The notes under the pieces are model-generated. The model was not told the origin of the DNA. It saw only the letters and a program-made list of their open reading frames with translations, and did no database searches. A DNA stretch of 64,000 bases from Deuterostichococcus epilithicus (Eukaryota; Chlorophyta; Trebouxiophyceae; Prasiolales; Stichococcaceae), in the NCBI GenBank assembly GCA_033439295.1, contig JAVTLE010000013.1, positions 558,001-622,000 of the forward strand, read 5' to 3'. Of the stretch, positions 1 through 11,684 are shown one piece after another (positions within the stretch are counted from its first letter, which is position 1; each line of letters starts with the position of its first letter). The translations under genes were made by a program, and so were the position numbers.

Positions 1-1318
1 ACATGGTGAGCACTCCCATGTGCTGCAGCAGCATCTCCTTCCATGCATGCGGGTGTGGCCTCGGAAAAGGCCTTGGAAACTTGAGTTCGTTGTGCATATC
101 CTTGCATGAATGTGCATCGACAAGGTGCACCAGGAAGCGAGCTTGTGTGTGCAAGTCTAGCACACGTGCTGATTTGCTCCTATGTCTGACTTGGCAGGCG
201 CCGGAGGTGTTCATCCGTAACTACAGCCGTCCGGCAGACATGTGGAGCGTCGGCATGCTGATGTACCACCTGCTCAGCGCTCGCTTCCCCTTCTGGTGCG
301 TCGCAACACATCCCGGCACGGCCTCCTGCATCTCACCCTCGCCACACCAGTCAGCCCTGTCTCAGTCTCGCAGTGCCTGCTGCCTGGCACGGTGTGCCCC
401 ACTGACGGTTCAGCATCATGCCCCCCATTTTTTCATGGTGCTCATGCCCCACGATGCCCCCCGCCCACAGTGCGCACCTCCCTCAATGTGCAGGTCGGAC
501 ATGAGGGCCTGCCAGGCGGCGAGCCTGGAGGAGGTCATGGACAAGGTGACGTCCGCCGCCATCCCCATGGACTACGGCGCCTTCACCAGCCTGTCGCCCG
601 AGGGTGCCGCCCTGCTGCAGGGCCTCCTAGTGCGCGACCCTGCCAAGCGCCTGTCCGCTGAGGTGCGCCTGCTGCTGCCCTACTCTTACAGCAATCCGAC
701 ACACCGACTGGGTTCCGGGTGCTGTTGCGTCGGCGACAGACGCGCCAGGACAGTGCAGTGACGTGCCGTGCAAGTGGACGGCGCGCTGACTGGGGACGGG
801 CAACGCGCTCTGTATCTTGCACTGCACAGAGCGAGACTGGTCCTGCCGCTGAACCGAAGTGTCTCAACCTGCAGGCGGCGCTGCAGCATGACTGGTTCAA
901 GATGCACCTGGGCTGGGAGGCGGACGCCCCCCATCTGGTGCAGACCGTGCTGCCGCAGCTGGTTACCTACTGGGCGGCCGGCACTCCAGCGCAGCAGCAG
1001 CAGCAGCAGCCGGTGGTCGCCGCCGCGCAGCAGCAGCAGGCCATGGCGGCGCCGCCGCCGGCGGTCGTCAGCCCTACCCCTGTGAAGTTGCCCGCCCCTG
1101 TGGTGGCCAACAATGTGCTGCCGGTGGGTCACAAGTCCGGGGGTGCCTCGGCTCGGGACGACCAGCGGGCAGGCGCCAGCCGCGCCGGCGCCAAGGCCGG
1201 CAGCAAGCGCGTCGCCCGCAAGGCAGGGTCGGGGCGCAAATCCCAGGATGGCTCCCCCACCGCCATCTCGGCAAAGGGCCGCCGCTCAGAGCTCCAGACG
1301 GCATACAGCGCCGTCTGA
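1..1318 (+). CDS. Protein kinase, C-terminal part (CAMK/CDPK-like)
   Basis: The 3' end of a Ser/Thr protein kinase gene; the 5' part lies outside the window. Position 5 looks like an exon end, followed by a GTGAGC donor. Supported exons are 198-295, 494-662 and 875-1318, with phases that agree. The first begins APEVFIRNYSRPADMWSVGM, which is kinase subdomain VIII-IX: the APE motif, and the Asp of DxWSxG that stabilises the catalytic loop. The second contains LLVRDPAKRLSAE, the subdomain XI Arg region. The third opens with ALQHDWF, the usual end of a kinase domain (A-x-x-H-x-W/F). The roughly 130-residue tail is rich in Gln, Ala, Pro and basic residues and shows no EF-hands, so a classical CDPK is not supported. 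The short S-R-P-A-D-M-W and LLSARFPFW wording is closest to the CAMK group. Substrate is unknown. Confidence 0.85.
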
Positions 1319-2284
1319 AGGCGGCTGCCCGCCGCACCTAGCGACTGCGTGCGAAGCAGCAGCACAACGACAAACAAGGGCGAGCGGGCAGCTGCTGTAG
1401 GCAGGCGCGTCCAGTTGCCGCGCAGCGGCACGCAGGGGTGACCTCAAGAATCTGAATTCGCAACATCGGGAGCGCCAGCGCAGCAGCAATGCAGCAACGC
1501 AAACCCCAGGTTCGCCGCAACGGCGGCCTGCCAAACAAATCCTTTGGTGGCTTTGCAACACCAAACCAGGCGATAGTGGCGTACGGTCAGGAGGGGTCCG
1601 GCGGCTGGCGATAGCAGATGCCGCATCGGCGCCTCCAGTAGGGTGTTCAAGTAGCTAGCTCTGTAGGCACGACCTGAACCCGGAACCCGCCGCGCAATGC
1701 GGCTCTCAGACTTTGGTGTACTTTGATTTCGGGCGGGGCGCTTTTACATCGGGCATGCTGACCCACCGGGCGCGGCGGTGCAAGCGCTGCATCCGCCGCC
1801 AACACCCGCATGGCCCTAGTTGACTCACTACTGGCGAGAAGAACCTGGGTGTGTGCGTGTTTTGTGTGGACAAACCCTTCGATCAGGGCACTGCAGTTTG
1901 CATTTCGTGATGCTGGCCGCCGTTGGAATCGTGGCATTCGGCACATGCAAATGTCTTTTCTTCGCTTAGCTAGTGAGGCAGCGGCGGTTTCACTACCATG
2001 GTCTTGCCTGTAATGGTCCGATGAACTACAAATAGTTCCGCATTTGAGCCACCGTAACAGCTACACTGGTACTGGTATCCTGCAGCAAATCTTGAATGAT
2101 CTTCTTCACCCCCTCCAGCCATCACCAACCTCACTGAGCCTCCTCTCAAGTTACTCCTCCTTTTCAGGATCGTCCAGTCCAGGTGGAATTGTAGATCGTC
2201 CAGTTTTCCGTCTTTCTTTTTCAAGCCAGCTGACCTTCAGGCAACTCAGATCGACATTACAGAGGACACAAGTTTCACTCTTCG
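1319..2284. other. Intergenic, no supported gene
   Basis: This holds the kinase 3' UTR and the upstream region of the next gene. Open frames on either strand lack splice-consistent structure or recognisable protein character. Nothing else is supported. Confidence 0.5.
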
Positions 2285-3738
2285 ATGGCAGGGCTCTTTC
2301 GGCAGCTGCGTGGATTATGGAGAGAATTTGTGTCGTTTGGCACCCCGGTGCGTCCTGCGATCCTCGTCGATACGCAGAAGTGCATCACCCTGACGATCTG
2401 GCACACACTGAAACTGTATGGTGGCCTGCTTTGCAGGAGCTCGAACGCATGAGCCAAGAGATGAAGCAGCTCCAGGAGCAGCTCAAACAGGCAAATCACT
2501 CATGCACGATGACCTGATTGTGCACAGTACGGCCGCTGCGCTCATTTCCCGGGAGACGCCTGGCGCATCCGCATCAACGATCTTGCGGAAAGCATGCTGC
2601 AGTAAGGTCCAGGCAGGTCACCGATCTGCTCTGAGGACGAAGTTTTGAAGCGGTCCTTACCTTGCACTGCCGTCCCATGCTTTGCTCATGCGCGTTTCCG
2701 TGAACCCTGCAGCTGAAATCCATGCGCGCGGAGCGCGAGCGACAGCAGGAGGTGCTGGCGCTCGCAAAGCTGCGCGCCACCATGGAGCAGATGCGTCAGC
2801 TGGACGCCACAACCGCGGCAGCGGAAACCCAGGTGCGACCAAGGGCCCCCAATCCCCCGTCTTCCGAACCTGTGCCACGCGCATGTCGCGGCGTCAGCAC
2901 TTGAAAGAGCTGCATCCGCCTTGAAAATAGTATTCCAAACCTCGGAATGTCTGTGCCAAGCCTTGCCAGGTATGGATCTGTATCTGCTCCTGGAAGACTT
3001 GATGATGCCCCCCACCTCCAGGGGCCGCACGCCCCAAAGCTCAGGCATGTTGGGACTCGTTTCGCAGGTGAAAAGTCTTGTGGAAGACCTTGGGGAGCAC
3101 GCCCGCCCGCGGATGGAAGCCGCCATCGCCGCGGAAGTGCAGGTCAGCCTGCCCTGCCTTCCTGCTGTATGACTCCCGGCCTGGTCTAGCCCTGAGGTGC
3201 GTCTTGCTGCTAGCAGATCGTGCCCACTGCGGCCTGATGCCGTCTAGACAGGCGACGCCTGTCCACGGCAGACTCGGGCATGACGCTGGGCTGTGACTTG
3301 CAAGTGCTCGTGGCTGACGTGGCATCAGAGCAGCGAGGTGCTGGTCGAGGGTCCTGTGTCCGCGTGCAGGCCAAAGCCGATGCTGCGCTCAAGCAGCTCG
3401 ACATCGACACACTGCTGGGGGGCGGCAGCCCAAGCGGCAGCGGCAGCGCGGCAGAGGCGCTAGCGCCGCAGAGCCCGGCGGCTCCTGCCGCTGCAGCGCC
3501 CGGCGCAAGCAGCAGCACGCCTGACGGCACATCAGGAAGCGCAGCAGCTGGACCGCCTGGCGCGGCGGCCGCCGTGCAAAGCCCTGCAGCCAGCAGCGGC
3601 CACACTGGAGCGACGGACAGCCGAGCGCCTGGAGCAGGGGGCGGCGGCGGCAGCGGCGATGCCGCAGCTCGCAACAGTCAGGTTGGCCCCGCCCGTGGCA
3701 CTCGGCAGAGCTTTGGGGGCAAGGCGAAGAGACGGTGA
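2285..3738 (+). CDS. Small coiled-coil protein of unknown function
   Basis: Five exons give a phase-consistent product of about 226 residues: 2285-2347, 2437-2490, 2713-2832, 3068-3142 and 3370-3738. The ATG at 2285 was chosen because it starts MAGLFRQLRGLWREF and runs to a strong GTGCGT donor in the right phase. The middle exons form a heptad-like helix (ELERMSQEMKQLQEQLKQ, then AERERQQEVLALAKLRATME). The last exon adds a short helix with LKQLDIDTLLGG and then a disordered Ala/Gly/Ser/Pro tail of about 100 residues ending in KAKRR. The intron after 2490 would use a GC donor (GCAAAT). There is no transmembrane segment. I do not recognise the family; a membrane-associated adaptor is one possibility given the hydrophobic/aromatic N-terminus, but that is a guess. 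Confidence 0.65.
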
Positions 3739-4090
3739 CACGTCGCAGCGGTTAGTATGTTTTCGCCTGCCTTTTCATTACTACTAGCGCTGATGGCTAC
3801 CTTTGTGCTGGCGATTCCTCAGCATTTTTAATGAACACACGTCACATTCCGGGTCATGTGTTACGAGGGGCATGGAGCAAGTGCCAAGATTGACTAGATT
3901 CTGACTCTGTACAACAAAAGTCTTCTCAAGAACGTCTTCTCAAAACTGCGACTAAGCCACCGTGCTGCTCCCTTCGGGTCCCAACAATTTTTGGTTGGTG
4001 AACATCTTCGCGACAAAACTGGACCAGGCCGCCCTGCCCAGTGCGGCACTGCAGCAGTGTCCAGCTGAACAAAATATGTTTCCTGGCAGC
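3739..4090. other. Convergent intergenic region
   Basis: Lies between the stop codons of two convergent genes. It is less GC-rich than its surroundings and should hold both 3' UTRs. No gene is seen. Confidence 0.5.
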
Positions 4091-6353
4091 CTACAGCAAG
4101 TAGCCGAGCAGAAACAGGATGAAAAAGAGGCCGAGGCTGCCGAAGATGAGCAGCGACTTCTGTCCTTCTGTCATGCTGTTGCTGCCCAGCCCATACCTGC
4201 ACGCATCGGAGCGCACTTTGAGGATGGCGGGTATTGATATATACATCCAGCGATCGACCAGCCCGTTTGCAGGACCCAACTCAAGGGCGGAAGCGCAGTA
4301 GGCTATGAGCACACGTGGATAACGAGACGGACAGCAGCGCGCACTTTTGGTTCTCTGCAAAGCCAGCGACGGTGACGGCCTTGGTCTTGAACGTTGTCTT
4401 GCCGGCGCCGCACACGGGACACTGCCAATCCCCCGGCAGCTCCTGCACGTGACGAGTCGTGTAAACAGGTGCAGGCACTGACTGCACAATCCCCTGTGCA
4501 CCTTCTGCCCTCAAAACCTACATCGTACACTCTGGGAAGCGCTGGAGCAGAGCCGCCTGGAGCCGCCCTCAGCTGCTGGAGCTTCCATCGAACAGGTGGC
4601 GCAAATTTAAGGACCAACTTGGCGATGCTGCCCCAAACGTGCTGTGCCTGCTCAGCAGCAGCGCAATGCCGCCTGCAATCCTACGGGCCGGCGCACGGCA
4701 GCTGTGCCTGCATCCCGTAGCCTGCATCCTCGACGCTGGGGCGCAGCTACGCAGCCGACGGGCCGGGCAGTCCGTTGACAGCACCGGCTGAGGCGACCAA
4801 GCGTCCGAACGCAAGCAGATAGTGAAGGTTATGTGATGTCAGTCCTAAAGTTCATTCTAAATCACATTTCAAAGTGTTAATTTGTTCACTCGCCTCGAAG
4901 CGGGTGCCGCGCGGGACCGGGTACTCGTCGTCGCCCTCTTTGGGTGTGTAGTTGTAGCCGCACGCCTGGCACTCGCCCTCGCCGGTGCCCTTGGTCATGA
5001 ACTTCTCTGCCGCGCGCAGCCGCTCCACCTCGTCCGCCTTGCGGTCCGCCTCCGACTTCAAATCCTGCAGCAGTACATCACTGAAAAGCTGAGCTGAACT
5101 GGTGAGTCCACCTTCAGCAAGGAATTGAAACCACCATGCGCAACCGCTCCACCTCGCCCACCCTGCGGTCCGCCTCCGGGTCGAGCTCCTGCAGTGATGG
5201 TTATCTTAGATGCCAGAGCGGGAAAGGAGCGGCGTCAGGCCTTAACCTGACTGACAAGTCTGCCCACAGAAAGCTCAGCCGCCTCGCGCTCTGCAGTTCC
5301 GCCTCCGACTTCAGCTCCTGCCCGAACATATGTGCTCAAGTTGGTAAGCTACTATCAGATGCCGCCAGCAGCCAGATCACCTCGTCTGCATTGAAGTTTG
5401 TTTCGAACCTGAGCTCCTGCGGGACGGGTGTTCCGAAATCTCAGTGTGCACCCTGGATGCGAGAGGGTGTCGTCAAGGGCGTGTGAGCAGGTGGACCGAC
5501 TCATGTTCTTGCGTTTCGCCCTCCAACTTTAGCTCAGGAACGGGGGCTCTGGGTCGGGCAAGGCTGCACGATGCCCCCTCCGCTGTACGGTCCGCCTCGC
5601 AGTTCAGCCCCTGCAGACCGCCTCATGACTCCAGTTCAGCAGCTCGTACAGGGCGGGGTGTATCTCTGCCGCGCCTGCTCCGCCTGCAATTTCGGTCGCT
5701 CCTTCCCGTCCCCAGGCCCCTCCACTGCAAATGCTGGACGCTTCCAGGCTCACCTCGTCTGCCTGCCTGTGCGCCGCCCAGACGCGCAAAATATGACGTC
5801 CCGAATTCACCACAGAGCTGCCTGCATTGTGCCGCACATCATGCTATCGCCTTCACGACTGCTTCTAGAGTGAGCACTGCACCCTGCAGAAGTTTCGCGG
5901 GTTTCGGGGTTTGCCTGTTACGGTGCTGGCCCACTCACGTCAGGGACCTCGACCTTGTCGCCAGGCTGCTCCGTCCCCGCCGCTGCTGTTCGCGCCTCGC
6001 CCTGGCTGTCGCCCTCCTCTGCCGCTGCTCGCACGCTGCGCCTATGCTGCTGCGCCACCGGATGGCGACATGAGGCCACCTGCACGCGCAGGCTGAAGCT
6101 GGGTGCGTGGGGCTGTGTGGCGCAAGTAGCGCCCCACAGATGCTCAGTAACAGAGGGTCAGAGCTTGCACTGACATCAGAACATGGATCAACGCATGCAG
6201 TAGACTTATGGAAATCGACTTGAGATGACTCCGCACCTGCTGCTTGGGGCGTGCGCTGCTGAAGGCCGCGGGATGTGGCCTTGAGAAGTGCGCCTGCGGT
6301 GCATGAGGGTCAGGTGTGAGGATCGGCCGTAGCATCACCGGCAAGATGCACAT
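4091..6353 (-). CDS. RBD1: Thylakoid membrane rubredoxin (RBD1)
   Basis: Five phase-consistent exons (6237-6353, 5939-6112, 4894-5064, 4345-4442, 4091-4196) encode about 221 residues. Exons 1-2 are Arg/Ala/Ser-rich and look like a plastid transit peptide, ending EQPGDKVEVPD. Exon 3 has a short Glu/Lys helix and then the first metal-binding knuckle, CQACGYNYTPKEGDDEYPVP. Exon 4 has the second, CPVCGAGKTTF; together these give the four Cys of an Fe(S-Cys)4 site. Exon 5 has the NSMTEGQKSLLIFGSLGLFF segment and a single C-terminal membrane helix, stopping a few residues after it. This is the architecture of the rubredoxin required for photosystem II assembly in algae, cyanobacteria and plants; that role is family knowledge. 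The intron between exons 3 and 4 uses a GC donor (GCGAGT). The start could also be an in-frame ATG 6 codons downstream. The intron between exons 2 and 3 holds decayed copies of exon 3. Confidence 0.93.
5138..5785. repeat. Degenerate copies of RBD1 exon 3 in the upstream intron
   Basis: Five or six imperfect copies of the 5' part of exon 3 (real copy near 5010-5075) sit upstream of it, near 5138-5200, 5266-5326, 5368-5420, 5505-5545, 5570-5630 and 5740-5785. The best copies keep the CCGCCTCCG core, the CTGCAG-like acceptor and a readable ELKSEA or ELDPEADRRVGEVERLR. The outer copies are more decayed. The third, fourth and sixth are weak. Confidence 0.7.
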
Positions 6354-7906
6354 CGCGGCTTTATGCAGACATTTTGAGACGCACCCGGCTGCGTACGCCC
6401 TGCAAAATGCCGCTGCACAGCGTGACGGTGCCCATGCCTGCTGCAGCTCTGCGAACCGACGCCGTGGGTCCGTGAGAACGGCTGCCTACTCGAGATGTTC
6501 CCGATGAATATGGGCGGGAGTCTTGAGGCTTTCGTTGTCTGTTGCGCGAACAGCAGATGCCAATTGCAGAGGTGCTTCGTCGTCGGGCATCTCTGTTTCC
6601 TTCCCGCGTGAAGGCATCTCAGTTGATGGCGGGAAACACACGAATTATTTTGCCTTGCTTCAGCGCTAATAGCTGACGCTTGGTCGACGTTTGTTGTGCC
6701 GCTCGAATCGTGCAGTGATTATCCTGCTGGATCTGCAGCGACACCTGCCGTCCGTTGTTGCCGCCGCAGCAAAAACCTTTGAGCCGGCGAAAATCGCGCA
6801 CGTGCAGCTGTGCCGGCGATCGTGGGTGGGGGGCTAGAGGATCGACATCAAGGTGCGAGCTTTTCGCATCACGCTCAGCCAGATCCATGCGTCGGAACAC
6901 GCAGCGTTCCCAAGGACAGAGTACCATGGCTGTGAGCCATCCCGTCCGTACTCCCTTGCGGTTTGACCCTGCCAAGCGCCGGCCCAGCGATCTGCCGATG
7001 AGAAGGTGATATGTACCGGTCCGGTGATCGACCTCTCATCTCATCTGAAACGGCGTGGACCTGCGCGGAGTGGTTGGCCGAGGCGGTTGTGAGCAGTAGC
7101 CACACGGCACACCGACGGATGCCACAGCTGGCCACTTGGTGCTCAAGAATCCCTGCGAATTGGTCCAATACACGAGACTTGCAAACTGCCGGCGTTGTGT
7201 GGCCCATGGTGGGCCCGTTGTATCCCAGGTTGCCGATTTGCAACCCAGTCTGACGGCCAGGAATTTCGCTGCACGCGGTTGCAAGCCGGGTGGGCATCAG
7301 CAAAGCGCTCTAGTGTTCCAGTGCAGGTCGTTAACAAACGCTGGATGGCGAGCAGGCCGCACATGTGAACCGCTGTTAGCATGCGGCGGGAGCGCCGACG
7401 GCGGCGCCTGTTGGCCATGTCAGAGACCTTGGAGCATCGCCTCACGTCCGGCGTGACGATCGAATCGCCTGTGCTAGCATGGAGGCGAGGAGCTTGAGGG
7501 TTCACACGCACCAGCAGCGCAGCACCCGCGGCCGCAACAGCGGCAGCAGCGGCGACACGACACATTCTGCCCCGTGCTCTCCACCGCAAGCAGCAAAGGC
7601 AGAACGGCAGGCCTGCCGTTCGCTGAGCTACGGCTCGCTGCAGGACTCGCAAGCCGTGACCCGCTACGCACTCAGGTGGGCACAAATGTTGTTCGGGTCA
7701 GTCGACGCCACATGTCATGCAAATGTCGGCAGGAAGGCCTGGAGGGGATGGTCTCAGCGCATGATCGCACGCTTCCCCTAAAATGCTGTGCCCGATGCAT
7801 CTGTGGCACTGCCAGGCACCGAGAGTGGCTCCGCAAAGATCTTGGCTTGCAGCGTTTCGCCGCACGACCGCTGTTACCGTCATGCCACAGGGAACCTTCA
7901 GGAGGC
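6354..7906. other. Divergent intergenic region
   Basis: Separates the divergent RBD1 and glycosyltransferase-like genes and should hold both promoters. It is less GC-rich in 6500-6900. A minus-strand frame at 6619-6975 is open but has no recognisable domain or intron structure. A 5' untranslated exon of either gene cannot be excluded. Confidence 0.4.
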
Positions 7907-10900
7907 ATGGAGGCCGGCGCAAATCCGCTCAGCGCGGGCAAGCATCAGAGGTCGCCGGGCGGCCTGGCCAGTCTGCTGCCCCGCATCGAGCGCCGGCCGT
8001 CCGGCCACCACGGCGGCAGCACCCGCGGTTGGACCCCCCTGCGGGTTGCCCTGGCCGGCGTCACAGCCATCGCGCTGCTTTTCGCGGGCTCCGGCTTCTC
8101 AGCCATCAGGTGAGCCAGTGAGGCAGTATCATCTGCCTGACCCCTGCGGCTCTCAAACGGTTGGGTCGGAGGGGCGCTTCCAGCCTGCTGTTGTCGCTCC
8201 CGACGTTTCAGAGGTTTATGTGCTTCGACTGCCTGGTCGTGGTCAGTAGCTCTATGCATGCAGTGTGCGACACTCCCAGCGGCAACTGGAAGCAACAGTG
8301 AGTCGGAGAAGCTAGTCCATCGGAGGGTTGCTGTCCGGCCGACATGTTGCTGGACTGCACCCGGCAGGCAGAACCCGGGGGCCCAGGCGGTGGTCAGCGG
8401 CGGCAGCTGGGGCGGCGGTGCCGGGGCCGCCGGCGCCAAGCCAGTGGACACACTGGCAATCTATATCTATAGCAAGTCGGACCCGGAATACGAACAAAAC
8501 CTCCGATTCTTCATTCGACATGGCATTGCCGCCGGCGATGGTTGTGAATACGTCATCGTCGTGCAGCAGGTGGGGCCGATCATCGGCAAACTTACAATGT
8601 TTTGCTGGGCAGACTTTCGAACAGCTGCAGGCCACGCATTTAATTGCTAGCTCCCTTCCAGACTTGCATGCAAGCCTTGCTGAGGCCTGCACACAAGCAG
8701 ACGGCACATCGCTTGCAATGTGCAGCATGTCAAAAGCCGCGTATGCGGCTGGACTACAGCGATGGTGGTGAGGTGCATCATGTGCAGGGGGAGGATCTGG
8801 AGGAGTCAGGGCCGCTGCCAGAGCTGCCAGAGAATGCGCGCTACGAGTGGCACCCTAACGAGTGAGCCGCCCCCTGAGCTTGCCCTGCCGCCCCGGTGTA
8901 CGTGCATGCGGCAGACGTCCCGCAGCCTGGCAGTTGTCACGCATCATTGCTGTTGATGCCTCGCAAAAGAGGAAGCAGGGCGGTGCTGGGGAGGGCAGGC
9001 GCAAGGGACCAGCACCTGATGACATGTGCACACGCAACATACCAGCCAGCATGCATGCGCACTCTGTGGTTGTAATTGCGGCGCGTGCGCGGCGCAGGTG
9101 CTTCGACTGGGGCACCATCGGCTGGGTGCTGGGCACAAAGCGCGTGCAGCCGAGCCGTTACAAGTGGTTCATCTTCCTCAACAGCAGCACCCGAGGGCCC
9201 TTCCTGCCCGCGTACTGGCCGGTGCGCCCCCCGCCGGGCTGCCCCTCGTGCAGCAGGCATGCTGGAGGCAGTGCGGCAAGGCAGACGTCATCTGGAAGCT
9301 TGAGGGATGATGGCTCGTGCAATGGTCTGACCAATCCCTTTGCGAATGCATGAGACCAGGAGGAGGAACCCTTTGCACCGCATAGCTCATGCATGTCTGG
9401 ACCTACAGTGGATTGCATATCTGTGCGACGGGACGTGCAGTTGTGGTCTGTCATCACCGCACGTTGCATTGTCACGACAGCCATTCCGTCCGTATGCACA
9501 GAGGGAGGTGCACTGGAGCCGCGCGTTCACGGACCGCATCAGCGACGACGTGAAGCTGGTCGGCGCCACCATCAGCTGCGAGAGCACGCTGCGGGAGGGC
9601 GACGCGGCCAAAGGCAGCCGCCAGAATGCGCACGTGCAGTCATATGCAATGGCCACAGACCAGGTTGGGCCTTGCACTTGTCCATTCACTTCATGCTCCC
9701 CTCACGCCCACCCCACTGTCGAGCGTGGCCGAGTGCAGCGTCTCGGGATTGTCATGTCGTGGCCGTGCACTGCTGCGGCGCATCCTGTAGCAGTATACTC
9801 GCATGCTGTGCATGTCCCGTGTTGCCGCAACCGCAACACTGGGGCTTGCACTGGTTTGGGTACGGAGTCATGGCGCAACGAGCGGGCTGCTGTGCCGCCG
9901 CACAGGCGGGCCTGGCGGTGCTGCAGGCTGACGAGAACGTGTTCCGGTGTCATGACTCCATCGACGATACCGTGTGGCATGCGGAGCTCGGCGCCAGCCT
10001 CGCCATATTGGAGGTGGGCTTGCGCTGAGCATCATGCTGCCTGTGCGGCCCTGCATGGACTTCCCTTCAACGATTGAGGGACGGGAGGCCCCTGCGCACC
10101 CCTCACTTCATCGGCGCCGGACACTGAGCAGCTGGAGTAACAAGCCAGCGGCCCCAAATGCAGTGAACTCAATGCTGCATTTCGAAAGTCAAAACTCCGC
10201 AAACAACTCAGCCCCCGAACACCTGCAGGCCGGGTACAACCTGGACAGCCTGATGGTGCGGTACCAGGGTGTCGACTGGCGGGACCCGTCATACTGGGAC
10301 TGCAACGCTGGGTGCGCACTGCATGCCTTTGAGTGCATGCCTCTGGCATCTTGTCTCCCTCGCATGCGACTTGGCATGAGCTCCCTGCCGGCCCTGCTGT
10401 GAGGGGGGAGGCCGCAGTTTCACACTGATGCATCTGCGCTTGCTCTCATTCCTCATTGCTGCTAGATCTGGACTGTTCGACAACCTTTAAGCAGAGCACA
10501 GTCTGGCGCCCAGGGAGCTGCACGCCACTCCTTTCTTCGGACACTGCCACCCCACGATGAAGGACCGTCGCAGCCAGCAGACTTGTACCTGGGTGCAGAC
10601 ACATGAATTTCGAGTTGCAGATGTATGTTGCAGGTGTGCAGATGAGCACGCTTGATTAACACTCATATTTGTCTTGCAGGGAGAACCCGTACAAGGAGCA
10701 CAGCCTGGACGGGAGCAATCTGGCGCCGACGGAAGTGCTGTTTGTGAAGGTCAAGGCCTTCCTGCTGGACCTGGGCTGGTCCTCTGCCTCCGCCGCCGCG
10801 CGCTATGACCACTGGCTGGAGCACCGGGTGAGTTGTCGCCATTTCTGTCATCATTGCAGTACACTCTGGGTGGTTATGGCCCTTGCCGTCGGCACTGGCG

Positions 10901-11675
10901 CAGATGTCACTGCAGCAGGCACATCTGTCGCTGATGCTGTGTGTGCCCCTGGGGGAGCAAGACCTGAACGTCTGTGTTGCCGGATGCTGCAAACCGCCAG
11001 CTCAGCCAGGGCATGCTCATCAGGGTCTTGATGTTAGGGGCCCCTCCACGGGGTGCTGGAGGTGCACCAGGCCTGAGGTGCAACCCATCCACTGCCCTGT
11101 TCGGTGCAGGCCAATGCCAGCGAGGTGACCAGCAACCAGTACCTGTCGATGCTGCGGGAGCTAAAGAAGAAAAGCGCCTTCGAGATGGCGCTGCGCGGCT
11201 TCGGCTGCTTCGATGTGAGTTTGAAAGAACAAGAGAGGAAGGCTCAGCGGTCTTGCAGCTCTGTGTAACGTCGTGCCTTCCTGAGGGTACTGCCTGTATG
11301 AGAAAGCGATGGCGTATGCATAGGCCCCCTGACATCTGCCTGCTCTAGGTCGCTGATGCGCCTGCTATTCTGAGCACAGCGGCGGATCCACTCAGGTTGG
11401 TCGGGCAGGTGACACTCTATTCACCTGCTTCCAGTTCCTATATTCGGTCCGTCATGTTGCAGGTGCCTTACTACGAGCAGCGGAACCGCGACTTGCCGCC
11501 CATGGCACCCGCGCAGCGGTGGAGTCACTTCGTGATGTTCGGCCAGTTCGAGGGGCGGCCCTTCCGCTTCACATGCAACGCTGCCGGGCAGGCATCCCTG
11601 CCCGCCCAGGGTGTGTCTCGTTCCCTGCTGCTGAGCTCGCCCGTCCAAGATATCATCTGCAACCCATATGAGTAA
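7907..11675 (+). CDS. Type II membrane protein, glycosyltransferase-like
   Basis: Ten phase-consistent exons (7907-8109, 8368-8569, 8788-8861, 9098-9221, 9502-9663, 9906-10013, 10229-10311, 10680-10827, 11110-11214, 11463-11675) give about 473 residues. The N-terminus is polar and basic, followed by one hydrophobic anchor (VALAGVTAIALLFAGSGF), as in Golgi type II enzymes. The lumenal part has conserved-looking blocks: LAIYIYSKSDPEYEQNLRFF, CEYVIVVQQ, CFDWGTIGWVL, YKWFIFLNSSTRGPF, DDVKLVGATISCE, HVQSYAMATDQ, ELGASLAILEAGYNLDSLM and RYQGVDWRDPSYWDCN. I recall such blocks from uncharacterised glycosyltransferase-like proteins of algae and bacteria; donor and acceptor are unknown. The C-terminal exon (CFD, then VPYYEQRNRDLPP and FGQFEGRPFRF) resembles the short 'NPDL...GQFEGR' module that follows some glycosyltransferases. 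The stop at 11675 assumes no further splicing; the last exon could instead be spliced to the next feature. Confidence 0.75.
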
Positions 11676-11684
11676 GAGGTTCAG

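Noticed and set aside
6619-6975. Minus-strand frame upstream of RBD1
   Set aside because: Considered as a gene or element remnant; no recognisable motif and no repeats at its ends.
11349-11462. Candidate exon VADAPAILSTAADPLR in the glycosyltransferase-like gene
   Set aside because: The frame is open and the acceptor acceptable, but joining 11214 directly to 11463 gives a continuous module (CFD then VPYYEQ), and 11463 follows a good TTGCAG acceptor.
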